Source: WTFV01 sp965200895 (GTDB lineage: Bacteria; Acidobacteriota; Vicinamibacteria; Vicinamibacterales; UBA8438). From it: a stretch of DNA of 64,000 nt. Location of the stretch: the NCBI GenBank assembly GCA_965200895.1, contig CBDAVM010000001.1, positions 1,116,001 to 1,180,000 on the forward strand. The letters are read 5' to 3'. The translations under genes were made by a program, and so were the position numbers. How positions within the stretch are numbered: the stretch's first letter is position 1; every line of letters starts with the position of its first letter. Positions 43,043 to 51,959 of the stretch are shown in pieces. The notes under the pieces were generated by a model. It searched no databases. It was not told the origin of the DNA and saw only the letters and a program-made list of their open reading frames with translations.

Positions 43043-43892
43043 GTCCGACGCGGAAGCGGGATGACGAATCATGGCGCCGGATCGACGCACGACGCTGTTC
43101 TTCGAGCTGTTCAGCGGGTTGCCTCGGCAGGGACCCGGAACTGCGGCCTGCACGCGTCGAGCCCTCGGATTCGTTCCAGACGTAGGGCCGGAAACCCGGG
43201 TGCTCGACGTAGGCTGCGGGACTGGAGCCCAGACGTTGGTGCTGGCCGACAGCTCACCCGTGCGCATAGTCGCCGTCGACAGCCATCCACCGTTCATCGA
43301 CATTCTCAACCGCAGCGCGCACAGGCTGGGCATCGCGGATCGGGTGGAAGGCCGCGTGGCGGACATGCGCCGGCTCCACTTCGCGGACGGCTCCTTCCAC
43401 CTGATCTGGTGCGAGGGCGCCATCTACAACATGGGGGTCGAGGCGGGCCTGCGCGACTGGCGGCGGCTGCTGCACGGCAACGGGCACATCGCCCTGACGG
43501 AGGTGTGCTGGCGGAAGCCCGAACCGCCGGCCGCGTGCGCAGCGTTCTGGAAGCGGGAGTACCCGGCCATTCGCGACACCGCTGCGCTCCTGGAGGTTGT
43601 AGACGCTTGCGGCTACGAGACGGTGGGGCACTTTCCGCTCCCCGCGTCGGCGTGGTGGGACGACTACTATCGGCCGCTCCAGGACAACGTGACCGCATTC
43701 CGCAAGCGCCACCGCGGCGCGCCGGACGCACAGGAGTTGGCGGACGCCTTTCAGACCGAGATCGACATCTGGCGTACCTGTTCGGAGTTCTACGGCTACG
43801 AGTTCTTCGTGCTGCGTGTGTCGCCGGTCGGCCGCCGGTCGGATCAGTCTGCGTGGTGTGCGCGGTCCGGCGCGGAAGCGGGATGACGAATC
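43043..43892. repeat. 28-bp direct repeats flanking a methyltransferase gene
   Basis: Bases 43043-43070 and 43865-43892 match with one mismatch (core cgcggaagcgggatgacgaa). The first copy ends exactly at the methyltransferase ATG; the second covers its last codons and stop and ends one base before the next ATG at 43894. The repeat therefore brackets the gene as a unit. Confidence 0.9.
43071..43886 (+). CDS. class I SAM-dependent methyltransferase
   Basis: The protein has 271 residues. Motif I is VLDVGCGTGAQTLVLA (about residues 44-59) and the acidic end of beta 2 is IVAVDSHPPFIDIL. FHLIWCEGAIYNMGVEAGLRDWRRLLHGNGHIALTEVCW matches the post-I, IV and V region of small-molecule methyltransferases. 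The last 15 residues (VGRRSDQSAWCARSGAEAG) look added, because they derive from the second 28-bp repeat. The natural C-terminus may have been near FYGYEFFVLRV. The substrate is unknown. Confidence 0.85.
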   Translation: MAPDRRTTLFFELFSGLPRQGPGTAACTRRALGFVPDVGPETRVLDVGCGTGAQTLVLADSSPVRIVAVDSHPPFIDILNRSAHRLGIADRVEGRVADMRRLHFADGSFHLIWCEGAIYNMGVEAGLRDWRRLLHGNGHIALTEVCWRKPEPPAACAAFWKREYPAIRDTAALLEVVDACGYETVGHFPLPASAWWDDYYRPLQDNVTAFRKRHRGAPDAQELADAFQTEIDIWRTCSEFYGYEFFVLRVSPVGRRSDQSAWCARSGAEAG

Positions 43893-43893
43893 G

Positions 43894-43977
43894 ATGAGAA
43901 CCGTCCGGCAGGCCTGCGTCCCCAGAGGAACGACGTTCGACCCGACCCGCCGCGACACCGTTCTCGACGAAAGGTAG
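43894..43977 (+). pseudogene. N-terminal scrap resembling DUF499 anti-phage-associated ATPases
   Basis: Twenty-seven codons starting MRTVRQACVPRGTTFDP and continuing TRRDTVLDER before a TAG. From memory, large DUF499 ATP-binding proteins linked to phage defence begin with a similar block (R-x-x-V-F-D-P-x-R-R-D-T-V-L-D-L). The match is short and unverified. If right, this is the stump of a deleted defence gene that shares its upstream repeat with the methyltransferase. Confidence 0.35.
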
Positions 43978-44045
43978 TCGGTTCTCATGAGTCAGCCAGA
44001 GCGTGTCAGTACGCTTCCGTTTGTACTACCGAATCGCCCGTCCGG

Positions 44046-45443
44046 TCACCCCGCTTCCTTGACCGCCGCGATCAGGTCCAGCACCGCCTGTTTGCCGTCG
44101 CCGAAGAACATCAGCGTGTTGTCGGCGGCGAAGAGCGGGTTGGGAATGCCGGCGAAGCCGGGTGAGAGGCTGCGCTTGATGACCACCACCGTGCGCGACT
44201 CGTCGACGTTCAGGATCGGCATGCCGGCGATGGGGCTCGACGGGTCGCTGCGGGCGTCCGGGTTGACGATGTCGTTGGCGCCGATGACGAGGCTGATGTC
44301 GGTCTGCTCGAACGACGGGTTGACGGCGTCCATCTCCTTGAGCTTGTCGTAGTCGACGTCGGCCTCGGCCAGCAGGACGTTCATGTGGCCGGGCATGCGG
44401 CCGGCGACCGGGTGGATGGCGTACTCCACCTCCACGCCGCGCGATTCGAGCAGGTTGGCGAGGTCGCGTACCTGGTGCTGCGCCTGCGACACCGCCAGAC
44501 CGTAGCCGGGCACGATGACCGCGCGCCGCGCGCCGTCGAAGAGCATGGCCACCTCTTCGGCCGAGGTGCTCTTGACCCGCCCGGCGTAGACCGCGTCGGC
44601 ATCGGACTTCGAGCCGCCGCCCTCGGCGATCGCGCCGACCAGCACGTTCACGAGCGAGCGGTTCATCGCCCTGCACATGATCCGCGTCAGGATGAGTCCC
44701 GACGCGCCGACCAGCGAGCCGGTGATGATGAGGATGTTGTTGCTGAGGACGAACCCGGTCGAGGCCGCGGCCAGCCCCGAGTAGGAGTTGAGCAGGGCGA
44801 TGGCGACGGGCATGTCGGCGCCGCCGATGGGAATCGTCAGCAGGATGCCGAGGAGCGACGCGATGCCGACCAGGCCGGCGTAGAAGGCGACGGTGCCCGG
44901 CTCACTGACCACCATCACGCCGCAGCCGAGCGCGGCCAGACCGAGGACGACGTTCAGCATCTGCTGGCCGGGGAAGAGCACCGGCCGGTCCGGCAGCAGC
45001 AGCCCGCGCAGCTTGTCGAACGCCACCAGGCTGCCCCAGAAGGTGACCGAGCCGATGAGCCCGGAGGCGACGGTGGCCACCGTGGTCTGCGCCGGCGGAT
45101 CCGCCGTGCCGACCAGCACGGCGCCGGCCACCAGCGCCGAGGCGCCGCCCCCGAAGGCGTTGAGCAGCGCCACCATCTCGGGCATCGCGGTCATCTCGAT
45201 GCGCAGCGCCAGCGTCGCCCCGATCGCCGCGCCGAGCACGACCCCGCCGAGAATCAGGCCGAACGCCTGCCCGCCGGCGCCGAGGATCTGCTGGTCGAGG
45301 AGCGTCGCCACCACCGCCAGCAGCATCCCGGTGGCGCCCAGCAGGTTGCCGCGCACCGCGGTGCGGGGATGGGTCAGGCCGCGGATGCCGAGGATGAACA
45401 GCACCGAGGCCGCGAGATAGATGAGGTTGATGATGCTGTCCAC
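44046..45443 (-). CDS. pntB: NAD(P) transhydrogenase beta subunit
   Basis: PntB forms the membrane domain II and the NADP(H)-binding domain III of proton-translocating transhydrogenase, which drives NADPH synthesis from NADH with the proton motive force. The protein has 465 residues: about nine transmembrane helices in the first 270, including GGGASALVAGAVLVG and IGGADMPVAIALLNSYSGLAAASTGFVL. Domain III follows with the nucleotide-binding GYGLAVSQAQHQVRDL, then GANDIVNPDARSDPSSPIAGMPILNV and the KRSLSPGFAGIPNPLF end. It is the last gene of the minus-strand operon with a PQQ dehydrogenase, pntA1 and pntA2. Confidence 0.95.
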   Translation of the reverse strand: MDSIINLIYLAASVLFILGIRGLTHPRTAVRGNLLGATGMLLAVVATLLDQQILGAGGQAFGLILGGVVLGAAIGATLALRIEMTAMPEMVALLNAFGGGASALVAGAVLVGTADPPAQTTVATVASGLIGSVTFWGSLVAFDKLRGLLLPDRPVLFPGQQMLNVVLGLAALGCGVMVVSEPGTVAFYAGLVGIASLLGILLTIPIGGADMPVAIALLNSYSGLAAASTGFVLSNNILIITGSLVGASGLILTRIMCRAMNRSLVNVLVGAIAEGGGSKSDADAVYAGRVKSTSAEEVAMLFDGARRAVIVPGYGLAVSQAQHQVRDLANLLESRGVEVEYAIHPVAGRMPGHMNVLLAEADVDYDKLKEMDAVNPSFEQTDISLVIGANDIVNPDARSDPSSPIAGMPILNVDESRTVVVIKRSLSPGFAGIPNPLFAADNTLMFFGDGKQAVLDLIAAVKEAG

Positions 45444-45594
45444 GGCTGGTCCTCGACTCCGATTCTGTCCGACGTCCGCCTTCCGCTCCCGGCCGTCCGT
45501 AGCGCTGCGCCGTTGCGCGCGGCGCCCCCGCGCCCCGCCCCCGCGCCCCGGCCTGCGGTGCGCCCCCGCCGAGCCCGGGTCCCGGCGGAGGACG

Positions 45595-45873
45595 TCAGTC
45601 CTTCTTGCGGAACATCCCGAGCATGCGATGGGTGACCAGGAAGCCGCCGACGACGTTGATGGTCGCGATCACGAGCGCCAGGAAGCCGAGGATCGTCGTC
45701 GTCTGGTTGGACGAGGCGACCGACAGCATCGCGCCGATGATGGTGATGCCCGAGATGGCGTTGCTGCCCGACATCAGCGGCGTGTGGAGCAGCGGCGGCA
45801 CCTTGGTGATGATCTCGAAGCCGACGAAGACCGCCAGCATGAAGATGGTCAGCAGTGGAATCAGCGCGTCCAT
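45595..45873 (-). CDS. pntA2: NAD(P) transhydrogenase alpha subunit, membrane part
   Basis: This 92-residue protein corresponds to the membrane segment that in E. coli is the C-terminus of PntA. It has three hydrophobic helices and the conserved loop PPLLHTPLMSGSNAISG. The split of alpha into soluble and membrane proteins is common outside enterobacteria. It follows pntA1 by 52 bp and precedes pntB by 151 bp. Confidence 0.95.
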   Translation of the reverse strand: MDALIPLLTIFMLAVFVGFEIITKVPPLLHTPLMSGSNAISGITIIGAMLSVASSNQTTTILGFLALVIATINVVGGFLVTHRMLGMFRKKD

Positions 45874-45925
45874 CGGAACCGTGCTTTCTTCTGGGCGTTA
45901 CGCGAGGTCGGCATCTTCCCGGTCG

Positions 45926-47095
45926 TCATGTGGCCTGCCCGTCGGCGCCGAGCAGCTCCCGCACGCGCGGATGCACCACGCGGCCGTGGTGCGAGACCAG
46001 GGTGCCGGCCGTGATCTCGTCGTCGAGATCGAGGGCCAGCGCGCCGTCCTTCGTCAGGTGCAGCAGCAGCGTCGAGATGTTCTTCGCGTACATCTGCGAG
46101 GCGTGGAACGGCACCGTCGACGTGAGGTTCGTCGGCCCCAGGACGGTGACGCCGTCGGGCGAGACGACGACCTCGTCGCCCTTCGTCAGCTCGCAGTTGC
46201 CGCCCCGCTCGGCCGCCAGGTCGACCACCACCGAGCCCGGGGCCATGCCGGCCACCATCTCGGCCGTCACCAGGACCGGCGCGGTCCTGCCGGGCACGAG
46301 CGCGGTCGTGATGACGACGTCGCTGTTGGCGACCACGCGGGTCATCGTCTCGCGCTGCCGCCGATAGAACGACTCGTCCTGCGCCTTCGCGTAGCCGCCG
46401 GCGTCCTCCGACCCGCCGGTCTCGAGCGGCAGCTCGACGAACGCGGCGCCGAGGCTCTCGACCTGTTCCTTCACGGCCGGCCGCACGTCGTAGGCCTCCA
46501 CCCGTGCGCCGAGCCGCCGCGCCGAGGCGATCGCCTGCAGGCCGGCGACGCCGGCGCCGACGACGAAGACCTTCGCCGGGGCGATGGTTCCCGCCGCGGT
46601 CATCATCATGGGGAACATCCGCGGCAGCGCGTCGGCGGCGAGCAGCACCGCCTTGTAGCCGGCGACGGTCGCCATCGACGACAGCGCGTCCATGCTCTGG
46701 GCGCGGGTGATGCGGGGGATGAGCTCCATCGAGAGCGCGCTCACGCCGCGCTCAGCGACGGCGCGGGCGGCGGCGGGCTCGCCGAGCGGATCGGAGAGCC
46801 CGATGACAGCCTGTTCCGGCCGCAGCAGTTCGATGTCGTCGCGGCCTGCCGCGCCGGCGGCGCCGGGACTCCTGACCTGGAGCACGATGTCCGCCTCGGC
46901 GAAGAGCTGCGCGCGCGATTCGGCGATCCGGGCCCCCTTCTCCGCGTAGGCCGCGTCGGCAAACCCGGCCTCCGCCCCGGCCGACGCTTCGACCAGAACG
47001 TCGAGCGACGCCTTCGTCAGGGACGGCAGCGCGCCGGGGACGAGCGCCACGCGGCGCTCGCCGGGGAACGTCTCCTTCGGGACGCCGACAATCAT
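45926..47095 (-). CDS. pntA1: NAD(P) transhydrogenase alpha subunit, NAD-binding part
   Basis: This is the soluble domain I of transhydrogenase with 389 residues, closely related to alanine dehydrogenase. It opens MIVGVPKETFPGERRVALVPG. The NAD-binding Rossmann segment is AKVFVVGAGVAGLQAIASARRLGARVEAYDVRP, and the QVESLGAAFVELPLE loop and KAQDESFYRRQRE mobile-loop region are present. The ATG (47095) overlaps the stop of the upstream PQQ dehydrogenase gene (ATGA), so the two are translated in a coupled way. Confidence 0.95.
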   Translation of the reverse strand: MIVGVPKETFPGERRVALVPGALPSLTKASLDVLVEASAGAEAGFADAAYAEKGARIAESRAQLFAEADIVLQVRSPGAAGAAGRDDIELLRPEQAVIGLSDPLGEPAAARAVAERGVSALSMELIPRITRAQSMDALSSMATVAGYKAVLLAADALPRMFPMMMTAAGTIAPAKVFVVGAGVAGLQAIASARRLGARVEAYDVRPAVKEQVESLGAAFVELPLETGGSEDAGGYAKAQDESFYRRQRETMTRVVANSDVVITTALVPGRTAPVLVTAEMVAGMAPGSVVVDLAAERGGNCELTKGDEVVVSPDGVTVLGPTNLTSTVPFHASQMYAKNISTLLLHLTKDGALALDLDDEITAGTLVSHHGRVVHPRVRELLGADGQAT

Positions 47096-49065
47096 GGCAG
47101 CCGGTACGCGACCAGCAGGCCCCCGTAACCGCCGCCGCTGGTCGCCACGACGATGTACTGCCGGCCGTCGATTGCGTAGGTCATCGGCGAGCCGGTCTGC
47201 TGGGTCGGCATCTGCACCGCGCCGAGCTCGGCGCCGGTCATCTTGTCGTAGGCCCGCAGCATCGCGCCGGTCACGCCGTCCTCGTTCGTGAAGTTGGCGC
47301 CGTCGCCCGCGATCACCAGTGTCTTCGTGACGAGCGTGCCGACGCGCCCCGGCCGGCCGGTGCGCGGGATGTCGACTCCCTGCAGCAGCCGGTGGTTGCG
47401 GATGTTGTCGGCCGTCTCCCCGTGCGCCACCTGCCACAGGATCTCGCCCTGGTTGAGGTCGATGGCGGTGATGCGGCCCCACGGCGGCCGGATGATCGGG
47501 ATGCCCTCGACATTGAGAGCCTCCTGCCGGGCGTTCACCCCTTCGGGCCGGCCGCGGATGAAGTTCATGTCCGAGCGCTCGGGGTCGTTGACGAGGCCCA
47601 GGTTCGTGACCTCGGTCTTCGAGTACTGGTAGAAGATGCCGGTCTCGGGGTCGAACGAGCCGCCCGGCCAGTTGACGCCGCCGGTCGATGCGGGCACCTG
47701 CAGCGTGCCGTAGGTCCCGTCGGCGGCGCCGACCGAGGGCGGCGTGTAGATCGACCGCCCGTAGCGGAAGCGGCCGAGCACCTCCAGCGCGCGCGCCTTG
47801 ATCTCGGGCGTGAAGTCGATCAGGTCATCGGGTCCGATGCCCTGTTGGTCGAAGGCCGGCGGCTTCGTCGGGTGCGGCTGGGTCGGCGCGAGGATCTCGC
47901 CGGGGATGTCGGAGGCGGCGACCGGCTGTTCGACAATCGGCCACACCGGCTCGCCGGTCGCGCGGTCGAAGACGAAGAGCCACGACTGTTTGGTCGGCAG
48001 CGCCACCGCCTTGATGTCGCGGCCGTCGACGGTGATGTCGGCCAGCACCGGTCCGGCCGGCAGGTCCCAGTCCCAGACGTCGTGGTGGGTGATCTGGAAG
48101 TGCCAGCGCCGCTCGCCGGTCTCCAGATCGAGGGCGACCAGGCTGTCCGAGAACAGATTGTCGCCGAGCCGGTGCCCGCCGTAGTAGTCGTTGGTCGGCA
48201 TCTCGACCGGCAGGTAGACCAGGTTCAGCTCGGGGTCGATCGTCATCTGGCCCCACACGCCGGCGTTGCCGGTGTAGCGCCACGAATCGCCTTCCCAGGT
48301 GTCGTTGCCGAACTCGTCGCCGAGCGGGATGGTGTGGAAGATCCACTTGCGCGCGCCGGTGTCGACGTCGTAGCCGCGGATATAGCCCTTGACGTTGTTC
48401 ATCGACCGGGGCGCGCCGCCCGGCAGGTGCGCCGCCCCGATGACGATGGTGCCGTTGACCGCGACCGGGGCCGCGTGCAGGCCGATCTCGCCCGTGACCG
48501 GGTCGATGTCCTGGTCGAGGTTCTGCTTCAGATCGACGATGCCGTCGTCGCCGAAGTCGGACAGTGGGCGGCCGGTCTTCGCGTTCAGGCCGATCAGGTG
48601 GTAGCCGGGCGTGACGTAGAAGATCTTCCCGTCGCCGCCGTCGTCCAGCCAGGTCAGGCCGCGCCCCGACAGCCGCCGCGGCGCCGCCGCGCCCCGCTCG
48701 CCCTCGTCGTGGCGGTGGAACCAGAGGATCTCGCCGCTGGCCGCATCGAGGGCGACCGCCGCCCGCCGCGTGCCGGCCGTCGTGTACAGGATGCCGTCGA
48801 CCATCAGCGGCGTCGACTGCAGGCGGAACTCCGGACCCGTGCCGAAGTTGTCGGTATTGAGCGTCCAGGCGACCTCCAGGTCGTTGAAGTTGTCGCCGTC
48901 TATCTCGTCGAGGGGCGAGTACCGCGTATGGGCGAGGTCGCCGCCGTAGCTCGGCCACTCCCCGTTCCGGGTGCCCTCTTCTTGCGCGGTGAGACCGGCG
49001 TTCAGCCAGACGAGACTCGCGACGAGCGCCAGGGTCCAGCCGTATCGGAAGCGGACGTATCGCAT
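47092..49065 (-). CDS. PQQ-type quinoprotein dehydrogenase (operon with pnt)
   Basis: This is a secreted 657-residue quinoprotein. A signal peptide covers the start (MRYVRFRYGWTLALVASLVWLNAGLTAQE). Blade motifs run through the protein: WPSYGGDLAHTRYSPLDEI, VALDAASGEILWFH, LVALDLETGERRWHFQITHHDVWDWD and AIDLNQGEILWQ. It ends in LVAYRLP. GGAGGAT lies upstream of the ATG. No cytochrome domain and no second signal are present. Enzymes of this shape oxidise alcohols or sugars in the periplasm; the pyranose substrate of the glucose dehydrogenase-like branch is possible. The gene leads the pntA1-pntA2-pntB operon with an ATGA overlap, so it is probably expressed with NADPH production. Confidence 0.9.
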   Translation of the reverse strand: MRYVRFRYGWTLALVASLVWLNAGLTAQEEGTRNGEWPSYGGDLAHTRYSPLDEIDGDNFNDLEVAWTLNTDNFGTGPEFRLQSTPLMVDGILYTTAGTRRAAVALDAASGEILWFHRHDEGERGAAAPRRLSGRGLTWLDDGGDGKIFYVTPGYHLIGLNAKTGRPLSDFGDDGIVDLKQNLDQDIDPVTGEIGLHAAPVAVNGTIVIGAAHLPGGAPRSMNNVKGYIRGYDVDTGARKWIFHTIPLGDEFGNDTWEGDSWRYTGNAGVWGQMTIDPELNLVYLPVEMPTNDYYGGHRLGDNLFSDSLVALDLETGERRWHFQITHHDVWDWDLPAGPVLADITVDGRDIKAVALPTKQSWLFVFDRATGEPVWPIVEQPVAASDIPGEILAPTQPHPTKPPAFDQQGIGPDDLIDFTPEIKARALEVLGRFRYGRSIYTPPSVGAADGTYGTLQVPASTGGVNWPGGSFDPETGIFYQYSKTEVTNLGLVNDPERSDMNFIRGRPEGVNARQEALNVEGIPIIRPPWGRITAIDLNQGEILWQVAHGETADNIRNHRLLQGVDIPRTGRPGRVGTLVTKTLVIAGDGANFTNEDGVTGAMLRAYDKMTGAELGAVQMPTQQTGSPMTYAIDGRQYIVVATSGGGYGGLLVAYRLP

Positions 49066-49483
49066 TCGGGATCCTCCGTGTTGTCGCAACATGCAAGCAT
49101 ACCGCGCCCCCGCCGGCGGCGGCCAGACGCGCCCGGTCGCGCCCGTTGCGGCGATCTGATGCGTCGTCCCACCAGAGCGGGCGACGAAGCAGCAGCCAGA
49201 CGGGCCGGCTGCGCCCCGTTGCGGCAGCCGCTGCGCATCCGTCGCGGCGCCTGGCAGCACGTCGGACGACGTGTTTCCGCTTCATGCTCGACGTGCGCCG
49301 GGCGAGACGGAGCAGGACGGTGGGCGGGACGGGGCGGCCACACGCGCGTCGTTCGGGATAGCATGGGAAGGCGTGCGTGCCGCACGGACGACGACCGCGG
49401 CGTCCCGCGTGGACGGCGCCGCGCGGTCGCGGAAGACGACGGAGATTACCGGGCCGCCGCCCGGACCTTCCCGGAGGTACATC
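49066..49483. other. 418-bp divergent intergenic region
   Basis: It separates the minus-strand PQQ dehydrogenase-pnt operon from the plus-strand esterase gene and must hold both promoters, but no strong -35/-10 pair stands out. A degenerate repeat of gcgcccgttgcggc occurs near 49139 and 49212. I see no convincing gene. Confidence 0.5.
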
Positions 49484-50485
49484 GTGAACGAACCCAGGCG
49501 CATTCGGAACGTCGTGACGCTCGTCCTGCTCGCCGCCGCCGTGCTGGCGACCGCCGCCGCCGCTCAGGAGCGGGAACTGCGGACGGTGGAGTTCTTCAGC
49601 CCCGCCGTCGATCGGGCCATGAAGTACAACATCCTGCTCCCGGACGACTACGAGGCGTCGACCGAGCGCTACCCCGTGCTGTACCTGCTGCACGGCCTGA
49701 CCCAGAACTACACGGTCTGGGGTCTCGCCAACGGCGCGCCGTTCTACGCCGGGCTCTACGACGACCTCATCGTCGTCATGCCCGATGCCGGCAACTCCTG
49801 GTACGTCAACTGGGCCGCGAACGGGGACGGGCAGTCGAACGACTGGGAGGACCACGTCATCCAGGACGTGATCAGCCACGTCGACTGGAACTTCCGCACC
49901 ATTGCGCGCCGCGAGGGCCGCGCCATGACCGGCCTGTCGATGGGCGGCTTCGGCGCCATCACGATGGGACTGCGCAACCCGGAGATGTTCATCTCCATCG
50001 GCAGCACCAGCGGAGCGCTGGAGTACGGCCGGCAGGCCGCGGCCCGGATGCGGGGCGAGCTGCCGCCCCGGCCGCCGCGGCAGCTCACACCCGAGCAGCA
50101 GGCCCGGCGCCGGCAGCCGAACCCGCTGATCGGCGTCGACGGCTTCAGCAGCCAGGTGGAGCGCACGCCGCGCGGCGCGATGTTCGAGACCCCGGAGCAG
50201 GCCGACGCCTACGACCCGTTCACGCTGATCAAACAGGTTGCGCGCGAGGACCTGCCGCACATCTACCTGGACTGCGGCACCGAGGACCGGCTGATCGCCG
50301 GCGCGCGCGAGCTGGCCGCCCACCTGATGGCCGAGGACATCCCCTTCGACTACATGCAGATGCCGGGAGGCCACAACGCGGCGTACTGGATCGAGTCGAT
50401 CGGGCGCATCATGGGGGTGCAGTACGAGGTGATGCAGCGCGCGTTGGGCCAGCGGCCGTCCGGCCGGCGGCGGGCGACGAACTGA
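49484..50485 (+). CDS. secreted esterase D/antigen 85-like alpha/beta hydrolase
   Basis: This 333-residue hydrolase is of the esterase D family (Pfam esterase). The signal peptide is MNEPRRIRNVVTLVLLAAAVLATAAAAQE. The fold begins with VLYLLHGLTQNYTVW. The nucleophile is Ser in GLSMGGFGAI (about residue 150), the acid lies in the LDCGTEDRLI segment, and the His is in MPGGHNAAYW. The start is GTG 49484 with GGAGGT seven bases upstream. The insert rich in Pro and Arg (MRGELPPRPPRQLTPEQQARRRQPN) is unusual for the family. Likely targets are acetylated or feruloylated sugars or other esters outside the cytoplasm. Confidence 0.85.
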   Translation: MNEPRRIRNVVTLVLLAAAVLATAAAAQERELRTVEFFSPAVDRAMKYNILLPDDYEASTERYPVLYLLHGLTQNYTVWGLANGAPFYAGLYDDLIVVMPDAGNSWYVNWAANGDGQSNDWEDHVIQDVISHVDWNFRTIARREGRAMTGLSMGGFGAITMGLRNPEMFISIGSTSGALEYGRQAAARMRGELPPRPPRQLTPEQQARRRQPNPLIGVDGFSSQVERTPRGAMFETPEQADAYDPFTLIKQVAREDLPHIYLDCGTEDRLIAGARELAAHLMAEDIPFDYMQMPGGHNAAYWIESIGRIMGVQYEVMQRALGQRPSGRRRATN

Positions 50486-50701
50486 GACTGAGTTCGACAG
50501 GTCAGACAGTAAAGGGGACGTCGGTCGTCACCGTGATCCTGTGAGTCGCGGGAACGCCCCGCCAAGGCGGCCGCGGTGGAGGTGCAAGCGGCGGAGGGAC
50601 CGCGCTTGGCTCCGCTACTTCCGAGGCGGGGCGCTGCTCGCTGTCCGGGGCGAGCGGACCGTATCCGCTTCGGGTCAGCACTTTCTGTTACGTTCTCCGT
50701 C

Positions 50702-51682
50702 ATGCAGGAGTCCGTCGTGTCTGCCGCCGCGGCCCGTGCCCGCGCTGTCAGTCCGCGCCCCGGTCCGGATGTCCCGCGTATTCACCCCACCGCACTTGTT
50801 GCTCGTGATACCCGGATCGCTCCCGATGTCGTCGTCGGCCAGGGCGCCCTGATCGGGGTCGCCGCCAGCCTTGCTCCGGGTGTCGACGTCGGACGAGACG
50901 CGGTCCTGGGCGCCGGCGTGCAGGTAGGCCCGCTGTGTGTGGTGGGTGCGGAGGCGACCCTGTCGGACGGTGTCAGGCTCGAGCACGGCGCCGTCGTCAT
51001 GCCGCGCGTGCGTGTGGGACCGGCAACCGTCGTCGGCGCCCGGACCGTAGTCGATACGGGGTCGGTCGTCGGTTCGCATTGCGCGTTCGATCCGGACTGC
51101 TACGTAGGAGAGAACGTGCGTGCAGGGGTCGACGTCCGTATCGCCTCCGGTGCCACGATCGGGGACGGTGCCGTACGCCATCCGCCGGCCGGACGCGTCC
51201 TGTTCCATCCGCCCGTCGCGCTCGGTGATGGCGTGCGCATCGGCCCGGCCGTCGCCGTCGCCCCGGGCTCCGCAATCGGCCACGGCACGCACATCGACGA
51301 GGACGCGGAGATCGGCCCCGGCGCGCGGCTCGGGTCCTTCGTGCGCGTGGCGTCGGGCGTGCGCGTGGCGCCCGACGCCGAGGTGGGTGATCGTTCCACG
51401 CTCGCCCCGGGTTGCACCGTGGACGGGCGGGTCGGCCGCAACTGCCGTCTCGGCCGCGACGTGGCCGTCGCCGCCGGGGCCGGGGTCGTGGACGGCGTGC
51501 AACTGGATGCCGGCGCGCGCGTCCGCCCGGACACGCCATCCTCGTCCGCTTCCCCCACCTCGCTCACCACGCCGACCGCACCCCGGGTCTCGCTCAGCGA
51601 CTCCGATCGGCCTCGCACGGTTCTCGGGGGCGTTCTGGTTCCGCTGCGTGCCGCCCTTCGTTCGATCTGGCGGGGCGCATAG
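50702..51682 (+). CDS. LpxD-like left-handed beta-helix (hexapeptide repeat) protein
   Basis: This 326-residue protein is made mostly of [LIV]-G-x-x-x-x hexapeptide repeats from about residue 25 to 270 (IHPTALVARDTRIAPDVVVGQGALIG onwards). The layout IHPTA...GARTVVDTG...GRVLFHPPVALGDGV recalls LpxD, the UDP-3-O-acylglucosamine N-acyltransferase. However, there is no N-terminal uridine-binding domain and I cannot locate the catalytic His with confidence. The C-terminal 50 residues are Ser/Thr/Pro-rich and end in a basic helix. It may be a non-catalytic or sugar O-acetyltransferase. The start is ATG 50702. The 216 bp before it hold no clear gene. Confidence 0.65.
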   Translation: MQESVVSAAAARARAVSPRPGPDVPRIHPTALVARDTRIAPDVVVGQGALIGVAASLAPGVDVGRDAVLGAGVQVGPLCVVGAEATLSDGVRLEHGAVVMPRVRVGPATVVGARTVVDTGSVVGSHCAFDPDCYVGENVRAGVDVRIASGATIGDGAVRHPPAGRVLFHPPVALGDGVRIGPAVAVAPGSAIGHGTHIDEDAEIGPGARLGSFVRVASGVRVAPDAEVGDRSTLAPGCTVDGRVGRNCRLGRDVAVAAGAGVVDGVQLDAGARVRPDTPSSSASPTSLTTPTAPRVSLSDSDRPRTVLGGVLVPLRAALRSIWRGA

Positions 51683-51831
51683 TCGCGCAGGGGCGGCGCC
51701 CCGCCACTCCCGGTGCTCGCGGGGATTCCGCCCGAGGACGGGCCCAGCCCGGTGATCATCCACGTGCCGGAAGCGCGTGACCCCGGCAAGTTGCCCAACC
51801 GCCTGCCGCACGGTACGCTACCGACATGACT

Positions 51832-51959
51832 GACGCGGCTGCGGCCCGCTGACCGACGAGAGGATTGCCTTCGATGGGGCGCCTTCGACAGTACCCTGAC
51901 GCGGCAACGGCACAGACGCGGCTGCGGCCCGCTGACCGACGAGAGGATTGCCTTCGATG
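51832..51959. repeat. 45-bp direct repeat duplicating a ribosome binding site and start
   Basis: Bases 51832-51876 and 51915-51959 are identical; the unit starts gacgcggctgcggcccgctg and contains GAGAGGA and ends in ATG. The second copy is the real start of the PQQ dehydrogenase at 51957. The first copy's ATG (51874) opens a short out-of-frame peptide. The period is 83 bp. Confidence 0.95.
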
